Origin: Curtobacterium sp. MCBA15_001
Lineage (GTDB): Bacteria > Actinomycetota > Actinomycetes > Actinomycetales > Microbacteriaceae
Length of the DNA: 64,000 nucleotides
Assembly (NCBI RefSeq): GCF_001864835.1
Contig: NZ_MJGI01000012.1
Coordinates: 1-64,000, forward strand
Direction of reading: 5' to 3'
In this document: piece after piece, positions 8,175 through 16,081 of the stretch
Numbering within the stretch: the stretch's first letter is position 1
Layout of the letters: the number at the start of each line of letters is the position of its first letter
The notes under the pieces: generated by a model
Told to the model about the DNA's origin: nothing
Database searches by the model: none
What the model saw: only the letters and a program-made list of their open reading frames with translations
Program-made: the position numbers and the translations under genes

Positions 8175-8941
8175 ACGACGGACCAGCCGCCGTCACTCGG
8201 CAGCACCGCGCCGTTGACGTTCGCCGAGTCGTCGCTCAACAGCCAGGTGATGGCAGCGGCGAGCTGCTCCGGCTGCGCGACCGGCGGGATCGTCACCTGC
8301 ATGACCGGACCGACCCGCGACGCCGCGTACTCGCTGCGCATCGGCGCCTCGATGTTCGTCGCGACGGCTCCCGGCGCCACGGCGTTGGCGCGGATGCCCT
8401 GCGGACCGTGGAAGAACGCGACGCTCTTCGTGAACCCGGCGATCGCGTGCTTGGACGCCGTGTAGGCGGCGCCGGCGGCCGAGGCCCGGAGTGCCGCCTC
8501 GGAGGCGACGTTCACGACGGCGCCCCGGCCGGCGGCGATCATCAGCGGCAGCACGGCCCGCGTCAGCCGCATCGGGCCGGTGACGTTGACGCTGAAGACG
8601 CGCTCCCAGGTGGCGTCGTCGACCTCGCTCGGCGGCAGGAACGCGTCCATGATCCCGGCGACGTTCGCGAGCCCGTCCACGTGTCCGCCCGCGGCGGTGA
8701 GCAGCGCGTCGATGGTCGCAGCGTCCGTGACGTCGCCCACGACGGTCTCGACCGCGAGTCCGGCGCCGTCGACGAGTTCGGCGCGCAGGGCGTCCAGCCG
8801 CTCCGCGACGACGTCCGTCGCGACGACGCGGCCACCCTCGTGGGCGATCCTGGCGGCCGTGGCGCGTCCGATGCCGGATCCTGCTCCGGTGACGATGATG
8901 GTCCTGCCGGTGAACCGTCCGGCGGTGCTGCTGTCGCTCAT
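8171..8941 (-). CDS. SDR family NAD(P)-dependent oxidoreductase
   Basis: A 256-residue classical short-chain dehydrogenase. It has the cofactor motif TGAGSGIG (18-25), an Asp after beta-2 (ATDVV) that favours NAD, NVAG (93-96), and the catalytic triad Ser147, Tyr160 and Lys164 (YTASK). It reduces or oxidises an alcohol/carbonyl of unknown identity. It is divergent from a TetR gene across a 69-bp gap containing an inverted repeat, so it is probably the regulator's direct target. Confidence 0.9.
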   Translation of the reverse strand: MSDSSTAGRFTGRTIIVTGAGSGIGRATAARIAHEGGRVVATDVVAERLDALRAELVDGAGLAVETVVGDVTDAATIDALLTAAGGHVDGLANVAGIMDAFLPPSEVDDATWERVFSVNVTGPMRLTRAVLPLMIAAGRGAVVNVASEAALRASAAGAAYTASKHAIAGFTKSVAFFHGPQGIRANAVAPGAVATNIEAPMRSEYAASRVGPVMQVTIPPVAQPEQLAAAITWLLSDDSANVNGAVLPSDGGWSVV

Positions 8942-8987
8942 GGGGTCTCCTCACTGAGAGGCGCGCGATGCGCCGAGCACAGTTGTA

Positions 8988-8998
8988 GCACTCAGTGC
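8988..8998. promoter_or_regulatory. Candidate TetR operator (GCACT-C-AGTGC)
   Basis: GCACTCAGTGC has perfect five-base arms around one central base, in the short region between the divergent SDR and TetR genes. A second half-site, CACTGAG, lies at 8952-8958 near the SDR start. This is the usual layout for autoregulated TetR/dehydrogenase pairs. Binding is inferred. Confidence 0.5.
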
Positions 8999-9010
8999 CG
9001 AAAGGATGCC

Positions 9011-9664
9011 ATGAACCCGATCGAGGACCGTCCGACCGGACGTCCGCGCACGATCGACCCGGACGCGGTGTCGCTCACCGCGCTCCGGCGCTTCGACGAG
9101 GACGGGTTCGACGCGGTCTCGATGGACGACGTCGCGGCTGCCGCCGGCATCAGCCGTCGCTCGCTGTTCCGGCTGTTCCCGAGCAAGGCAGCCCTGGTGT
9201 GGGGCGGCCTCGACGACTTCGCGGTGCGGTTCACCGACGCCCTGCGCTCCCGACCGGCGGCGGAGCCCTCGGGGCCGGCGCTCCGCGCTGCCTACCGGAT
9301 CGGGGCCTCGTTCCCGGACGACGCGCTCGAGGTCACCCGGCACCGGCTGCGCGTGATCCGCGCGAACCCCTCGCTCGAACGCGGCGGCGAGGCCACCGTG
9401 AACGCGCTGACCGGGGCGATCGTGCAGTTCGTCGCCGAGCGGGACGGTCGCCCCGCCGACGACCTGGTGGTGACGGTGCGTGCCAGTGCAGTGGCAGCGG
9501 CCGCCAGTGCCGCGCTGACCTGGTGGGCGGTGCACGGCGAGGGCCGGCCCGCGCAGGCGATCGACCGGGCGCTCGACGTGCTCGGCATCGACCAGGTCAG
9601 CCTCGAGCACCCCGGCGCTGCCCCGACCGGTACGCCCCCGGAGCCGTCCCACACGCCCGGGTGA
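9011..9664 (+). CDS. TetR family transcriptional regulator
   Basis: A 217-residue regulator. Residues about 15-60 form a TetR helix-turn-helix (FDAVSMDDVAAAAGISRRSLFRLFPSKAALV); the rest is the helical ligand domain. The ATG follows AAAGGA. It is divergent from the SDR gene and likely represses it in response to a hydrophobic ligand. The last 68 bases overlap the 3' end of the convergent AraC gene; the Pro/Thr-rich tail (HPGAAPTGTPPEP) may be an extension of little structure. Confidence 0.88.
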   Translation: MNPIEDRPTGRPRTIDPDAVSLTALRRFDEDGFDAVSMDDVAAAAGISRRSLFRLFPSKAALVWGGLDDFAVRFTDALRSRPAAEPSGPALRAAYRIGASFPDDALEVTRHRLRVIRANPSLERGGEATVNALTGAIVQFVAERDGRPADDLVVTVRASAVAAAASAALTWWAVHGEGRPAQAIDRALDVLGIDQVSLEHPGAAPTGTPPEPSHTPG

Positions 9665-10484
9665 AGTGGGCGTAGAAGCTCGACTGCGACCCGAACCCGG
9701 CCGCGTGGGCGATCTCCGCGGTGGTCAGGGACGTCGTCGCGAGCAACCGCTGCGCCTCGGCGACCCGGCACCGGGTGAGGTACTCGACGATGGTGGAGCC
9801 GACGTCCTGCCGGAAGACGGTCATCGCGTGGTGCGGGTGCAGGTGTGCGGCAGCGGCGACGTCCGCGACCTCGATCGGGTCCCGGAACCGGTCGACGACG
9901 AAGCGGACCATGTCGATGACCCGGTGCATGGCGTCCGCCGTGCCGTGGCCACCGTCCGGTCGCAGGTCGAGCGCGTCGCGGTGGTGGCGCAGGAGCCGCC
10001 GGACGAACGCCTGTGCCTCGAGGCCGGCGATGAGCTCGGCACCGTCGTCGGTGAAGTCGTGCTGCCACGACCCGAACATCGACTCGACGTCCCGGCCGGC
10101 GGCGGTCGCGGGGACGAGCACCGGACGGTTCAGCAGCAGCGCGCCGAGGTCGTGGTCGGGCAGCCCCCACGCCAGGACCTCGCCGAGCGGGATGTGCGCC
10201 CAGAGGAACTCCCCGCCGCCGTCTGCGCCGACTGCGCCGCCCCCGCCCCCGTCCCCGTCCCCGTCCCCGTCCCCGTCCCCGACGAGCTGGTGCGGTGTCC
10301 ACCCCCAGAACAACGCGACCTCGCCGGCACGGACGGACACGGGCGCCCCGCCGAACCGGTAGTCGAGCCGTCCGTCGAGCACCAGGTTGATCTCGAGGTC
10401 GTCGTGCCGGTGCGAGGACAGCATGGTGGGCGCCGGGCCACGGTGGCTCCAGTACGCCGCTTCCATCGTCTCCACGTCGAGCAC
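9597..10484 (-). CDS. AraC family transcriptional regulator
   Basis: A 295-residue regulator with an N-terminal cupin-like sensor (SSHRHDDLEINLVLDGRL) and a C-terminal pair of helix-turn-helix motifs ending in the AraC signature (EIAHAAGFGSQSSFYAHFTR, then GTAPGAYR). A low-complexity Gly/Asp run (GDGDGDGDGD plus polyGly) interrupts the sensor domain, encoded by five GTCCCC hexamers. The start is uncertain: GTG 10484, GTG 10475 or ATG 10466. It is divergent from the alpha-galactosidase-type gene and is a plausible activator of that sugar operon. Its 3' end overlaps the TetR gene by 68 bp. Confidence 0.85.
   Translation of the reverse strand: MLDVETMEAAYWSHRGPAPTMLSSHRHDDLEINLVLDGRLDYRFGGAPVSVRAGEVALFWGWTPHQLVGDGDGDGDGDGGGGGAVGADGGGEFLWAHIPLGEVLAWGLPDHDLGALLLNRPVLVPATAAGRDVESMFGSWQHDFTDDGAELIAGLEAQAFVRRLLRHHRDALDLRPDGGHGTADAMHRVIDMVRFVVDRFRDPIEVADVAAAAHLHPHHAMTVFRQDVGSTIVEYLTRCRVAEAQRLLATTSLTTAEIAHAAGFGSQSSFYAHFTRACGTAPGAYRSGQRRGARG
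10251..10280 (+). repeat. Five GTCCCC hexamers inside the AraC gene
   Basis: GTCCCC is repeated five times without interruption and, on the minus strand, encodes alternating Gly-Asp. A change in copy number would shorten or lengthen the Gly-Asp run without shifting the frame. Confidence 0.9.
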
Positions 10485-10585
10485 ACCCCGACCCTACGTG
10501 CGCACCCCGCACCCGCGCCGGACGGATCGGAGGATCCTGGAACCCCCGCCTCCGAAGCCGGAGGACCGACGGGGGGTGCCCTCCC

Positions 10586-10591
10586 TAGCGT
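10586..10591 (+). promoter_or_regulatory. Candidate -10 box close to the alpha-galactosidase start
   Basis: TAGCGT ends six bases before the ATG at 10598 and there is no purine-rich ribosome binding site in between. If this is the -10 element, transcription would start at or next to the ATG, giving a leaderless mRNA, common in actinobacteria. The -35 region is not clear. Confidence 0.4.
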
Positions 10592-10597
10592 CGGACC

Positions 10598-12022
10598 ATG
10601 ACCAAGATCACCATCATCGGCGCCGGCGGCTTCGTCTTCCCCTTCCGTCTCATCGGCGACCTCGTCTCCTTCCCCGCACTGCAGGACGCGACGCTGCACC
10701 TCATGGACCTCGACGCGGGCAGGGTCGCCCGCACCGCGAACGCCGCGCGGGAACTCGTCGCGCACCACGGCCTCGGCGTCGAGGTCCTCGAGACCACCGA
10801 CCGTCGCGCAGCCCTCGACGGCGCCGACGTCGTCATCATCACCTTCCAGGTCGGCGGCGTGGAGTCCTACAGGTGGGACGTCGAGATCCCGCGGCGGTAC
10901 GGCATCGACCAGGCCGTCGGCGACACCGTCGGCCCGGGCGGGGTCTTCCGCTTCCTGCGGTCCGTGCGCGCCTACGAGGACATCGCCCGCGACGCCCTCG
11001 AGCTCTGCCCCGACGCCCAGTTCATCAACTACGCGAACCCGATGGCGATGGCCACCGCGTTCCTCAACGCCAAGGGCCTCCGCACCGTGGGGCTCTGCCA
11101 CAGCGTGCAGGGCACCACGCGGATGCTCGCCCGCACCCTCGACGTGCCCTACGACGAGGTCGAGTACGTCAGCGCCGGCATCAACCACCAGGCCTGGATC
11201 CTCGAGTTCAAGCGACGGAACGGCGAGGACCTCTACCCGCGCCTGCGCGAGGTGATGACCGCGAAGCACCAGCGCGGCGTCGCGGCGTCCGACCTGCACG
11301 ACGACGACGGCGACCACAGCGAGGCAGCCGCGGCGGCGAGCAACTACGAGGGCGGCAACGAGCAGGTCCGCACGCAGCTGATGCGATCGTTCGGCTACTT
11401 CGAGACCGAGTCGAGCCACCACGCCAGCGAGTACGTGCCCTGGTTCCGGAAGGACCCGGAGACCGTCCTGGAGTACATCCCGGAACGCTGGGACTACTAC
11501 GAGATCTGCCTGGCCCACGACGAGCAGGGTGACGTCGACCAGCAGCTCGAGCGACTCAAGGCCGACCTGACCCCGAGCGTCGAGTACGGCGCGTCGATCG
11601 TCAACGCGATCGTCACGGGGGTCCCGGCAGTGGTCTACGGCAACGTCCCGAACGCCACCGGCGTGATCAGCAACCTGCCCTCGGACGCCTGCGTCGAGGT
11701 CGCGTGTCTGGCCGACGGCAACGGGGTCGTCCCGACGTCGTTCGGGGAGCTCCCGCCGCAGCTCGCCGCGATCAACCGGACGAACACGAACGTGCAGACG
11801 CTCGCGGTCCGCGCGGCGCTCACGGGGAACGTCGAGCACGTGCACCACGCCGTCGCGCTCGACCCGCTGACCGCGGCACACCTGACGCTCGACCGCATCG
11901 CCGCGATGACCGACGAGCTCCTGCACGCGCACGCGGCGCTGCTGCCCGAGTCCCTCCGCCCGGCGACGGCGGCTCCCGCCGCGCAGGACGCCGACCGGGA
12001 GGCCCGACCCGCCCTGGTCTGA
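10598..12022 (+). CDS. GH4 family alpha-galactosidase/alpha-glucosidase type enzyme
   Basis: A 474-residue NAD+/Mn2+ dependent glycoside hydrolase of family 4. The nucleotide loop GAGGFVFP (8-15), YANPMA (145-150), Cys167-His168 in LCHSVQGT and His197 in GINHQAW are all present. The CHS triplet is the mark of the MelA-like alpha-galactosidase branch that acts on unphosphorylated sugars. That fits its place in front of an ABC importer operon. Candidate substrates are melibiose- or raffinose-type galactosides; this is inferred from subfamily motifs. It is divergent from the AraC regulator. Confidence 0.85.
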   Translation: MTKITIIGAGGFVFPFRLIGDLVSFPALQDATLHLMDLDAGRVARTANAARELVAHHGLGVEVLETTDRRAALDGADVVIITFQVGGVESYRWDVEIPRRYGIDQAVGDTVGPGGVFRFLRSVRAYEDIARDALELCPDAQFINYANPMAMATAFLNAKGLRTVGLCHSVQGTTRMLARTLDVPYDEVEYVSAGINHQAWILEFKRRNGEDLYPRLREVMTAKHQRGVAASDLHDDDGDHSEAAAAASNYEGGNEQVRTQLMRSFGYFETESSHHASEYVPWFRKDPETVLEYIPERWDYYEICLAHDEQGDVDQQLERLKADLTPSVEYGASIVNAIVTGVPAVVYGNVPNATGVISNLPSDACVEVACLADGNGVVPTSFGELPPQLAAINRTNTNVQTLAVRAALTGNVEHVHHAVALDPLTAAHLTLDRIAAMTDELLHAHAALLPESLRPATAAPAAQDADREARPALV

Positions 12023-12028
12023 CGAGTC

Positions 12029-12063
12029 GCGCCCGGCCGGTGGTCACCACCCCGGCCGGGCGC
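12029..12063 (+). terminator. Intercistronic hairpin between glycosidase and binding protein
   Basis: Arms GCGCCCGGCCGG (12029-12040) and its complement (12052-12063) form a perfect 12-bp stem with an 11-base loop. There is no U run. It lies 42 bp before the binding-protein start, where partial termination or 3'-end protection could adjust expression between the two genes. Confidence 0.5.
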
Positions 12064-12105
12064 ACCACACCGGTCCACGCCATCGAGCACGCAAAGGAGC
12101 GCGCC

Positions 12106-13410
12106 ATGTCGACCACCCCACCACACCAACTCGCGAGACGAGGGTTCCTCGCCCTCGCCGGCATCACGCTGACGGGCGCACTCGCCGCCTGCGCCGGACA
12201 GGGCACCGCCGCGTCCGGCGGGACGAAGCACATCCGGCTGTCAACCTGGAACATCCCGACCGACATCACGAGCTACCAGTCGATCGCCGACGAGTTCGTC
12301 GCGGCACACCCCGGCACGAGCGTCGCGGTCGAGGTCACCACGGGGCAGTTCCACCAGTGGTTCATCACCCGACTCGCCGCCGACCTCGCGCCGGACGTCA
12401 TCCGGATCACCCCGCAGCAGATCGGCCGGTACGCCGCGAACGGCAGCCTCGTCGACATCTCCGGGTCGATCCCGGCGGACTACCGGAAGGACTACAGCGA
12501 CCCGTTCTGGGCGATCGGCGCACGCGGGGACGGCATCTACGGCGTCTTCCAGCACACCGACAACTTCATCACCTACTACAACCGCGAGGTGATGGCGAGG
12601 ATCGGCGTGACGCCGCCGGAGCGCCTCGAGGACGCCTGGACCTGGTCCGAGTTCCTCGACGTCGCGAAGGAGGTCAAGCGGGTCACCGGGAAGTACGCCT
12701 TCGGCTACGGGTGGTCCGCACCGGAGACCGCGTACCGCTGGCTGCCGATCGTCTACCAGAACGGCGGCTCGTTCCTCGGCGAGGACGGCCTGACCCCGTC
12801 GATGGACTCCGACGAGGCGATCGAGGCCCTCGCCTTCGGCCGCAAGTGGTACGCCGACGGGCTGGCCACCACCGGCAACATCGCGAAGAGCGGCGGCGGC
12901 GACGTCTCCCGGAACCTGTTCCTGACCGGGCAGATCGGCATGATGCTCAACAACCCCGAGTCGATCATGCAGCTCGACACCGACATGCAGGACAACTGGG
13001 GCACCGCGCCGATGATCCGGAACTCGGGCGAGGCGAGCGACCTCGGCGGCAACGCGCTCGCCGTCACGAAGTCGTCGAAGCACCCGGAACTCGCGGCCGA
13101 GCTCGTCGCGATGATCACCTCCCGCAGCAAGATGCGGCAGTTCTGCCACGACGGCAACTGGCTACCCGCCAGGAAGTCCCTCGACGCCGCCGACATCGGC
13201 TACGCCGCGAACACCGACACGATGCAGCGGTTCATCGACCAGGGCACCACGATCCCGCTCGCGATGGTGAAGGCCGAGAGCGGGCAGTACTTCTCGTCGT
13301 TGAACGCCGTGTTCGCCGACTACCTCGACCTCTGCCTGCTCGGTCAGCTGAGCCCCAAGGAGGCCTCGGCCCAGATGATGGAGGCGATGCGCAGTGTCAC
13401 TGCGAACTGA
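12106..13410 (+). CDS. Sugar ABC transporter substrate-binding lipoprotein (Tat-type signal)
   Basis: A 434-residue CUT1 solute-binding protein. The signal peptide carries twin arginines (Arg11-Arg12) followed by a hydrophobic stretch and lipobox LAAC (Cys29), so it may be exported folded by the Tat system. The mature start IRLSTWNIPTDI and APDVIRITPQQIGRY are typical of the family. AAAGGAG precedes the ATG. It is in the same operon as the GH4 enzyme and two permeases and likely binds an alpha-galactoside or related oligosaccharide. Confidence 0.9.
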   Translation: MSTTPPHQLARRGFLALAGITLTGALAACAGQGTAASGGTKHIRLSTWNIPTDITSYQSIADEFVAAHPGTSVAVEVTTGQFHQWFITRLAADLAPDVIRITPQQIGRYAANGSLVDISGSIPADYRKDYSDPFWAIGARGDGIYGVFQHTDNFITYYNREVMARIGVTPPERLEDAWTWSEFLDVAKEVKRVTGKYAFGYGWSAPETAYRWLPIVYQNGGSFLGEDGLTPSMDSDEAIEALAFGRKWYADGLATTGNIAKSGGGDVSRNLFLTGQIGMMLNNPESIMQLDTDMQDNWGTAPMIRNSGEASDLGGNALAVTKSSKHPELAAELVAMITSRSKMRQFCHDGNWLPARKSLDAADIGYAANTDTMQRFIDQGTTIPLAMVKAESGQYFSSLNAVFADYLDLCLLGQLSPKEASAQMMEAMRSVTAN

Positions 13411-14350
13411 GACAGCACCCGCGCGGACGACGTCCGCCGGCCCCGCGACCGGCGGGGTCGCCACCGGCGGAGCACCGCGCCGACGCAAGGGGCGCTTCGT
13501 CCCCTACGTGTTCATCGGTCCGGCCGCGCTCCTCTTCCTCGGGTTCTCGCTCATCCCGATCGTCACCGCGATCGCGCTGAGCTTCCAGGACTCCAGCACG
13601 TCCCTCGGCGACGGCACGTGGGTCGGGGCGGAGAACTTCGTCGACATGGGCTCCGACCCGCTGATCGGCACCGCACTCCGGAACACCCTCGTCTTCACGA
13701 TCGGCACCGTCCCGACGGCGATGGCCATCGGCTTGACCCTCGCGGTCGCCCTCAACCGGCCGCTCCCGGGCCGCTCGGTGTTCCGCGCGCTGTTCTTCGT
13801 CCCGATGGTCGCCGCCGGCGTCGTCGTGGGCGTGATCATGTCGTGGATCTTCAACGGGGACTACGGCGTCGTGAACAACCTGCTCGAGTCCCTCGGGCTC
13901 GGACGTGTCCCGTGGCTGACGGCTCCGGGATGGGCGATGGCGACGCTCGTCATCGTGGTCGTGTGGACCCGGATCGGGTTCTGCATGGTCATCTACCTCG
14001 GCGCGCTGCAGTCGGTGCCGGCCGAGCTGAAGGAGGCCGCCGCGATCGACGGGGCCTCACGGTGGGTCCGCTTCCGGACGATCACGTGGCCGCTCCTCCG
14101 ACCGACGACGTCGATCCTCCTCATCCTCAACGTGGTGTTCTCCCTGCAGGCGTTCGACGTCATCTACGTGATGACCGGCGGCGGCCCCGGGTTCTCCACC
14201 ACGGTCCTCATCCAGTACGTGTTCCGGTCCGCGTTCATCGACGCACGCATGGGGTACGCGGCGGCGCTCGGGCTGGTGCTCGTGGCGATCCTGCTCGTCT
14301 TCACCCTGTTGCGGCAGCGGGCCAACAAGAAGGCAGAGGAGGCCATCTGA
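13394..14350 (+). CDS. Sugar ABC transporter permease (MalF type)
   Basis: A 318-residue permease with six membrane segments after a basic linker (RRRKGRF) and the EAA loop EAAAIDGAS...ITWPLL. The GTG start overlaps the end of the binding-protein gene by 17 bp; GGAGG lies at suitable distance, supporting this start. It pairs with the next gene product. Confidence 0.92.
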   Translation: MSLRTETAPARTTSAGPATGGVATGGAPRRRKGRFVPYVFIGPAALLFLGFSLIPIVTAIALSFQDSSTSLGDGTWVGAENFVDMGSDPLIGTALRNTLVFTIGTVPTAMAIGLTLAVALNRPLPGRSVFRALFFVPMVAAGVVVGVIMSWIFNGDYGVVNNLLESLGLGRVPWLTAPGWAMATLVIVVVWTRIGFCMVIYLGALQSVPAELKEAAAIDGASRWVRFRTITWPLLRPTTSILLILNVVFSLQAFDVIYVMTGGGPGFSTTVLIQYVFRSAFIDARMGYAAALGLVLVAILLVFTLLRQRANKKAEEAI

Positions 14351-15222
14351 TGGCACTGTCCGTTGCGGAGGCGACCCGAGCCTCCCGTCCGGGTCGACGT
14401 CCGGTGAAGCCGGGTCGCTGGGTCCTCGTCGCCGCGCTCACCGCGCTCGCGATCCTCATGGTGTTCCCGCTCTACTGGATGCTCGTGTCGGCACTGACGC
14501 CCGGCGGGCAGTCGCAGAGCGGCACCTTCTACCTGTTCCCGGCGCACCCGTCGTTCGACAACTACGCGCAGGTCTTCAGCACCCAGCCGGTGTGGCGGTG
14601 GCTCGGCAACTCGGCGCTCATCACGAGCGTCGGCACCGCGCTGAGCGTCGTCGTGTCCCTGATGGCCGGGTACGCCCTCGCCAAGTTCCGGTTCATGGGC
14701 CGCGGGCTGCTGTACTCGGCGTTCCTCGTCACGATCATGATCCCGATCCAGGTCACCCTCGTGCCGAGCTTCCTGGTGATCGCGAAGATCGGGCTCGTCG
14801 ACTCCCCGTGGGCCGTCATCCTGCCGACGGTGTTCGACGTCGTCGGCATCTTCATCGCGCGCCAGTTCATGCTCGGGGTGCCCGACGCCCTGATGGAGGC
14901 CGCGCGACTGGACGGCGCCGGCGAGTTCCAGACGTTCTTCCGGGTGGTGCTGCCCTCGTGCGGGCCCCTGGTCGGCGTGCTCGTGATCCTGGGGTTCATG
15001 ACCCGGTGGAACGACTTCCTCTGGCCGCTCGTCGTGCTGCAGGGCAACGAGAACCTGACCGTCCCCGTCGCGCTGTCCACCCTGACGAACAACCCCGCGT
15101 TCAGCTCGCCGTGGGGTGCCGTGATGGCGATCGCCACCGTCACCGTGCTGCCCCTGCTGGTCGTGTTCCTCGCGTTCCAGCGCCAGTTCGTCCAGGGGAT
15201 CGCCTCCACCGGGATCAAGTGA
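14350..15222 (+). CDS. Sugar ABC transporter permease (MalG type)
   Basis: A 290-residue permease with six membrane spans and the EAA loop EAARLDGAGE...VVLPSC. The ATG shares its first base with the preceding TGA (TGATG). It is the last gene of the second importer operon, which again lacks an ATPase. It converges on the YbjQ-like operon with only 16 bases between stop codons. Confidence 0.92.
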   Translation: MALSVAEATRASRPGRRPVKPGRWVLVAALTALAILMVFPLYWMLVSALTPGGQSQSGTFYLFPAHPSFDNYAQVFSTQPVWRWLGNSALITSVGTALSVVVSLMAGYALAKFRFMGRGLLYSAFLVTIMIPIQVTLVPSFLVIAKIGLVDSPWAVILPTVFDVVGIFIARQFMLGVPDALMEAARLDGAGEFQTFFRVVLPSCGPLVGVLVILGFMTRWNDFLWPLVVLQGNENLTVPVALSTLTNNPAFSSPWGAVMAIATVTVLPLLVVFLAFQRQFVQGIASTGIK

Positions 15223-15241
15223 CCGGGCCGGTGCGCGGTCA
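15220..15241. terminator. Short hairpin spanning two convergent stop codons
   Basis: TGACCG (15220-15225) and CGGTCA (15236-15241) are inverted repeats that include both convergent stop codons, leaving a ten-base GC-rich loop. It is weak as an intrinsic terminator. Confidence 0.3.
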
Positions 15242-16081
15242 GCGCAGCTCGAGGCCCGGGTCCGCGGCTCGGAACCGGTCCGCCAGGAACCGCCCGTTCA
15301 CGACGACCTCGGACGCGTTCCGCTCGACGGCCGCATCGCGCATCGCCCGGGCAGCGGTCTCGAGCACCCCCAGCTGCCGTTGCAGTGCCTCGAGCGGCGT
15401 GGACCCGTCGGACAGCCGGTGGGTCGCCGCCCAGTCCCCCGGCAGCGCCGCGTACGCCCGGAGCGTGTCCGGCAGGTAGACGGTCGCGGTGCGCGTGACG
15501 ACGACCTCGGCGTCGCTCGCCAGGTCACCGGCGACGCGCGTCAGCGCGTCGGTGAGCAGGTCCACGATGCGGCGCACGGTGGTCGCGGCGTCGGCCGGGA
15601 GGAGCGTGGCGGCCGCCGCCGACAGCGCGGCCAGGCCGCCGTGGACGTCCGCCTCCGTGACACGGAACGCGTCGACGGAACGGATGCCGAGCCTCCCGAG
15701 CGATGCGGCGACCGCCGCCGTGTCGCCGGCTGCATCCGCCGCGAGCGCCGCGACCTCGCCGGCGAACAGGCCCAGCCAGGTCCCGAGGGGTGGGTGCCGC
15801 CTGGCGATGGTGACCCCGCCGGAGACCTGCGCGGCCTCGGTGACGAGTCGTCGGCCGTCGAGCTGCAGGCTGAGCGTCTCACTCGCCCCCGTGAGCCGGA
15901 CCGCGCGGACGGCGCCCGGTCGACCGGCCAGGCGGTCGCCGAGGGACCGGCTGCGGTCGACCTCGAGGACCTGGTCGACCACGGCCGGGGGCAGGGCCCG
16001 TCCCGCAGCCGCGGCGAGGCCGTCGAGCAGGGCCTGCGGGTCGTCGCCGGCGTCGAGCGGTGCGGTCGGTCCGTCGGTCAT
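15239..16081 (-). CDS. Hypothetical protein, third gene of the YbjQ-like operon
   Basis: A 280-residue protein that I do not recognise. It is Ala/Asp-rich and mostly helical, without membrane segments or signal peptide. The N-terminal third has DQVLEVDRSRSLGDRL; the middle has alternating strand-like stretches (LSLQLDGRRLVTEAAQ) that resemble a small beta domain. Its ATG overlaps the stop of the upstream double YbjQ-domain gene (ATGA), so the products are made together. It is probably cytoplasmic. Confidence 0.6.
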   Translation of the reverse strand: MTDGPTAPLDAGDDPQALLDGLAAAAGRALPPAVVDQVLEVDRSRSLGDRLAGRPGAVRAVRLTGASETLSLQLDGRRLVTEAAQVSGGVTIARRHPPLGTWLGLFAGEVAALAADAAGDTAAVAASLGRLGIRSVDAFRVTEADVHGGLAALSAAAATLLPADAATTVRRIVDLLTDALTRVAGDLASDAEVVVTRTATVYLPDTLRAYAALPGDWAATHRLSDGSTPLEALQRQLGVLETAARAMRDAAVERNASEVVVNGRFLADRFRAADPGLELR

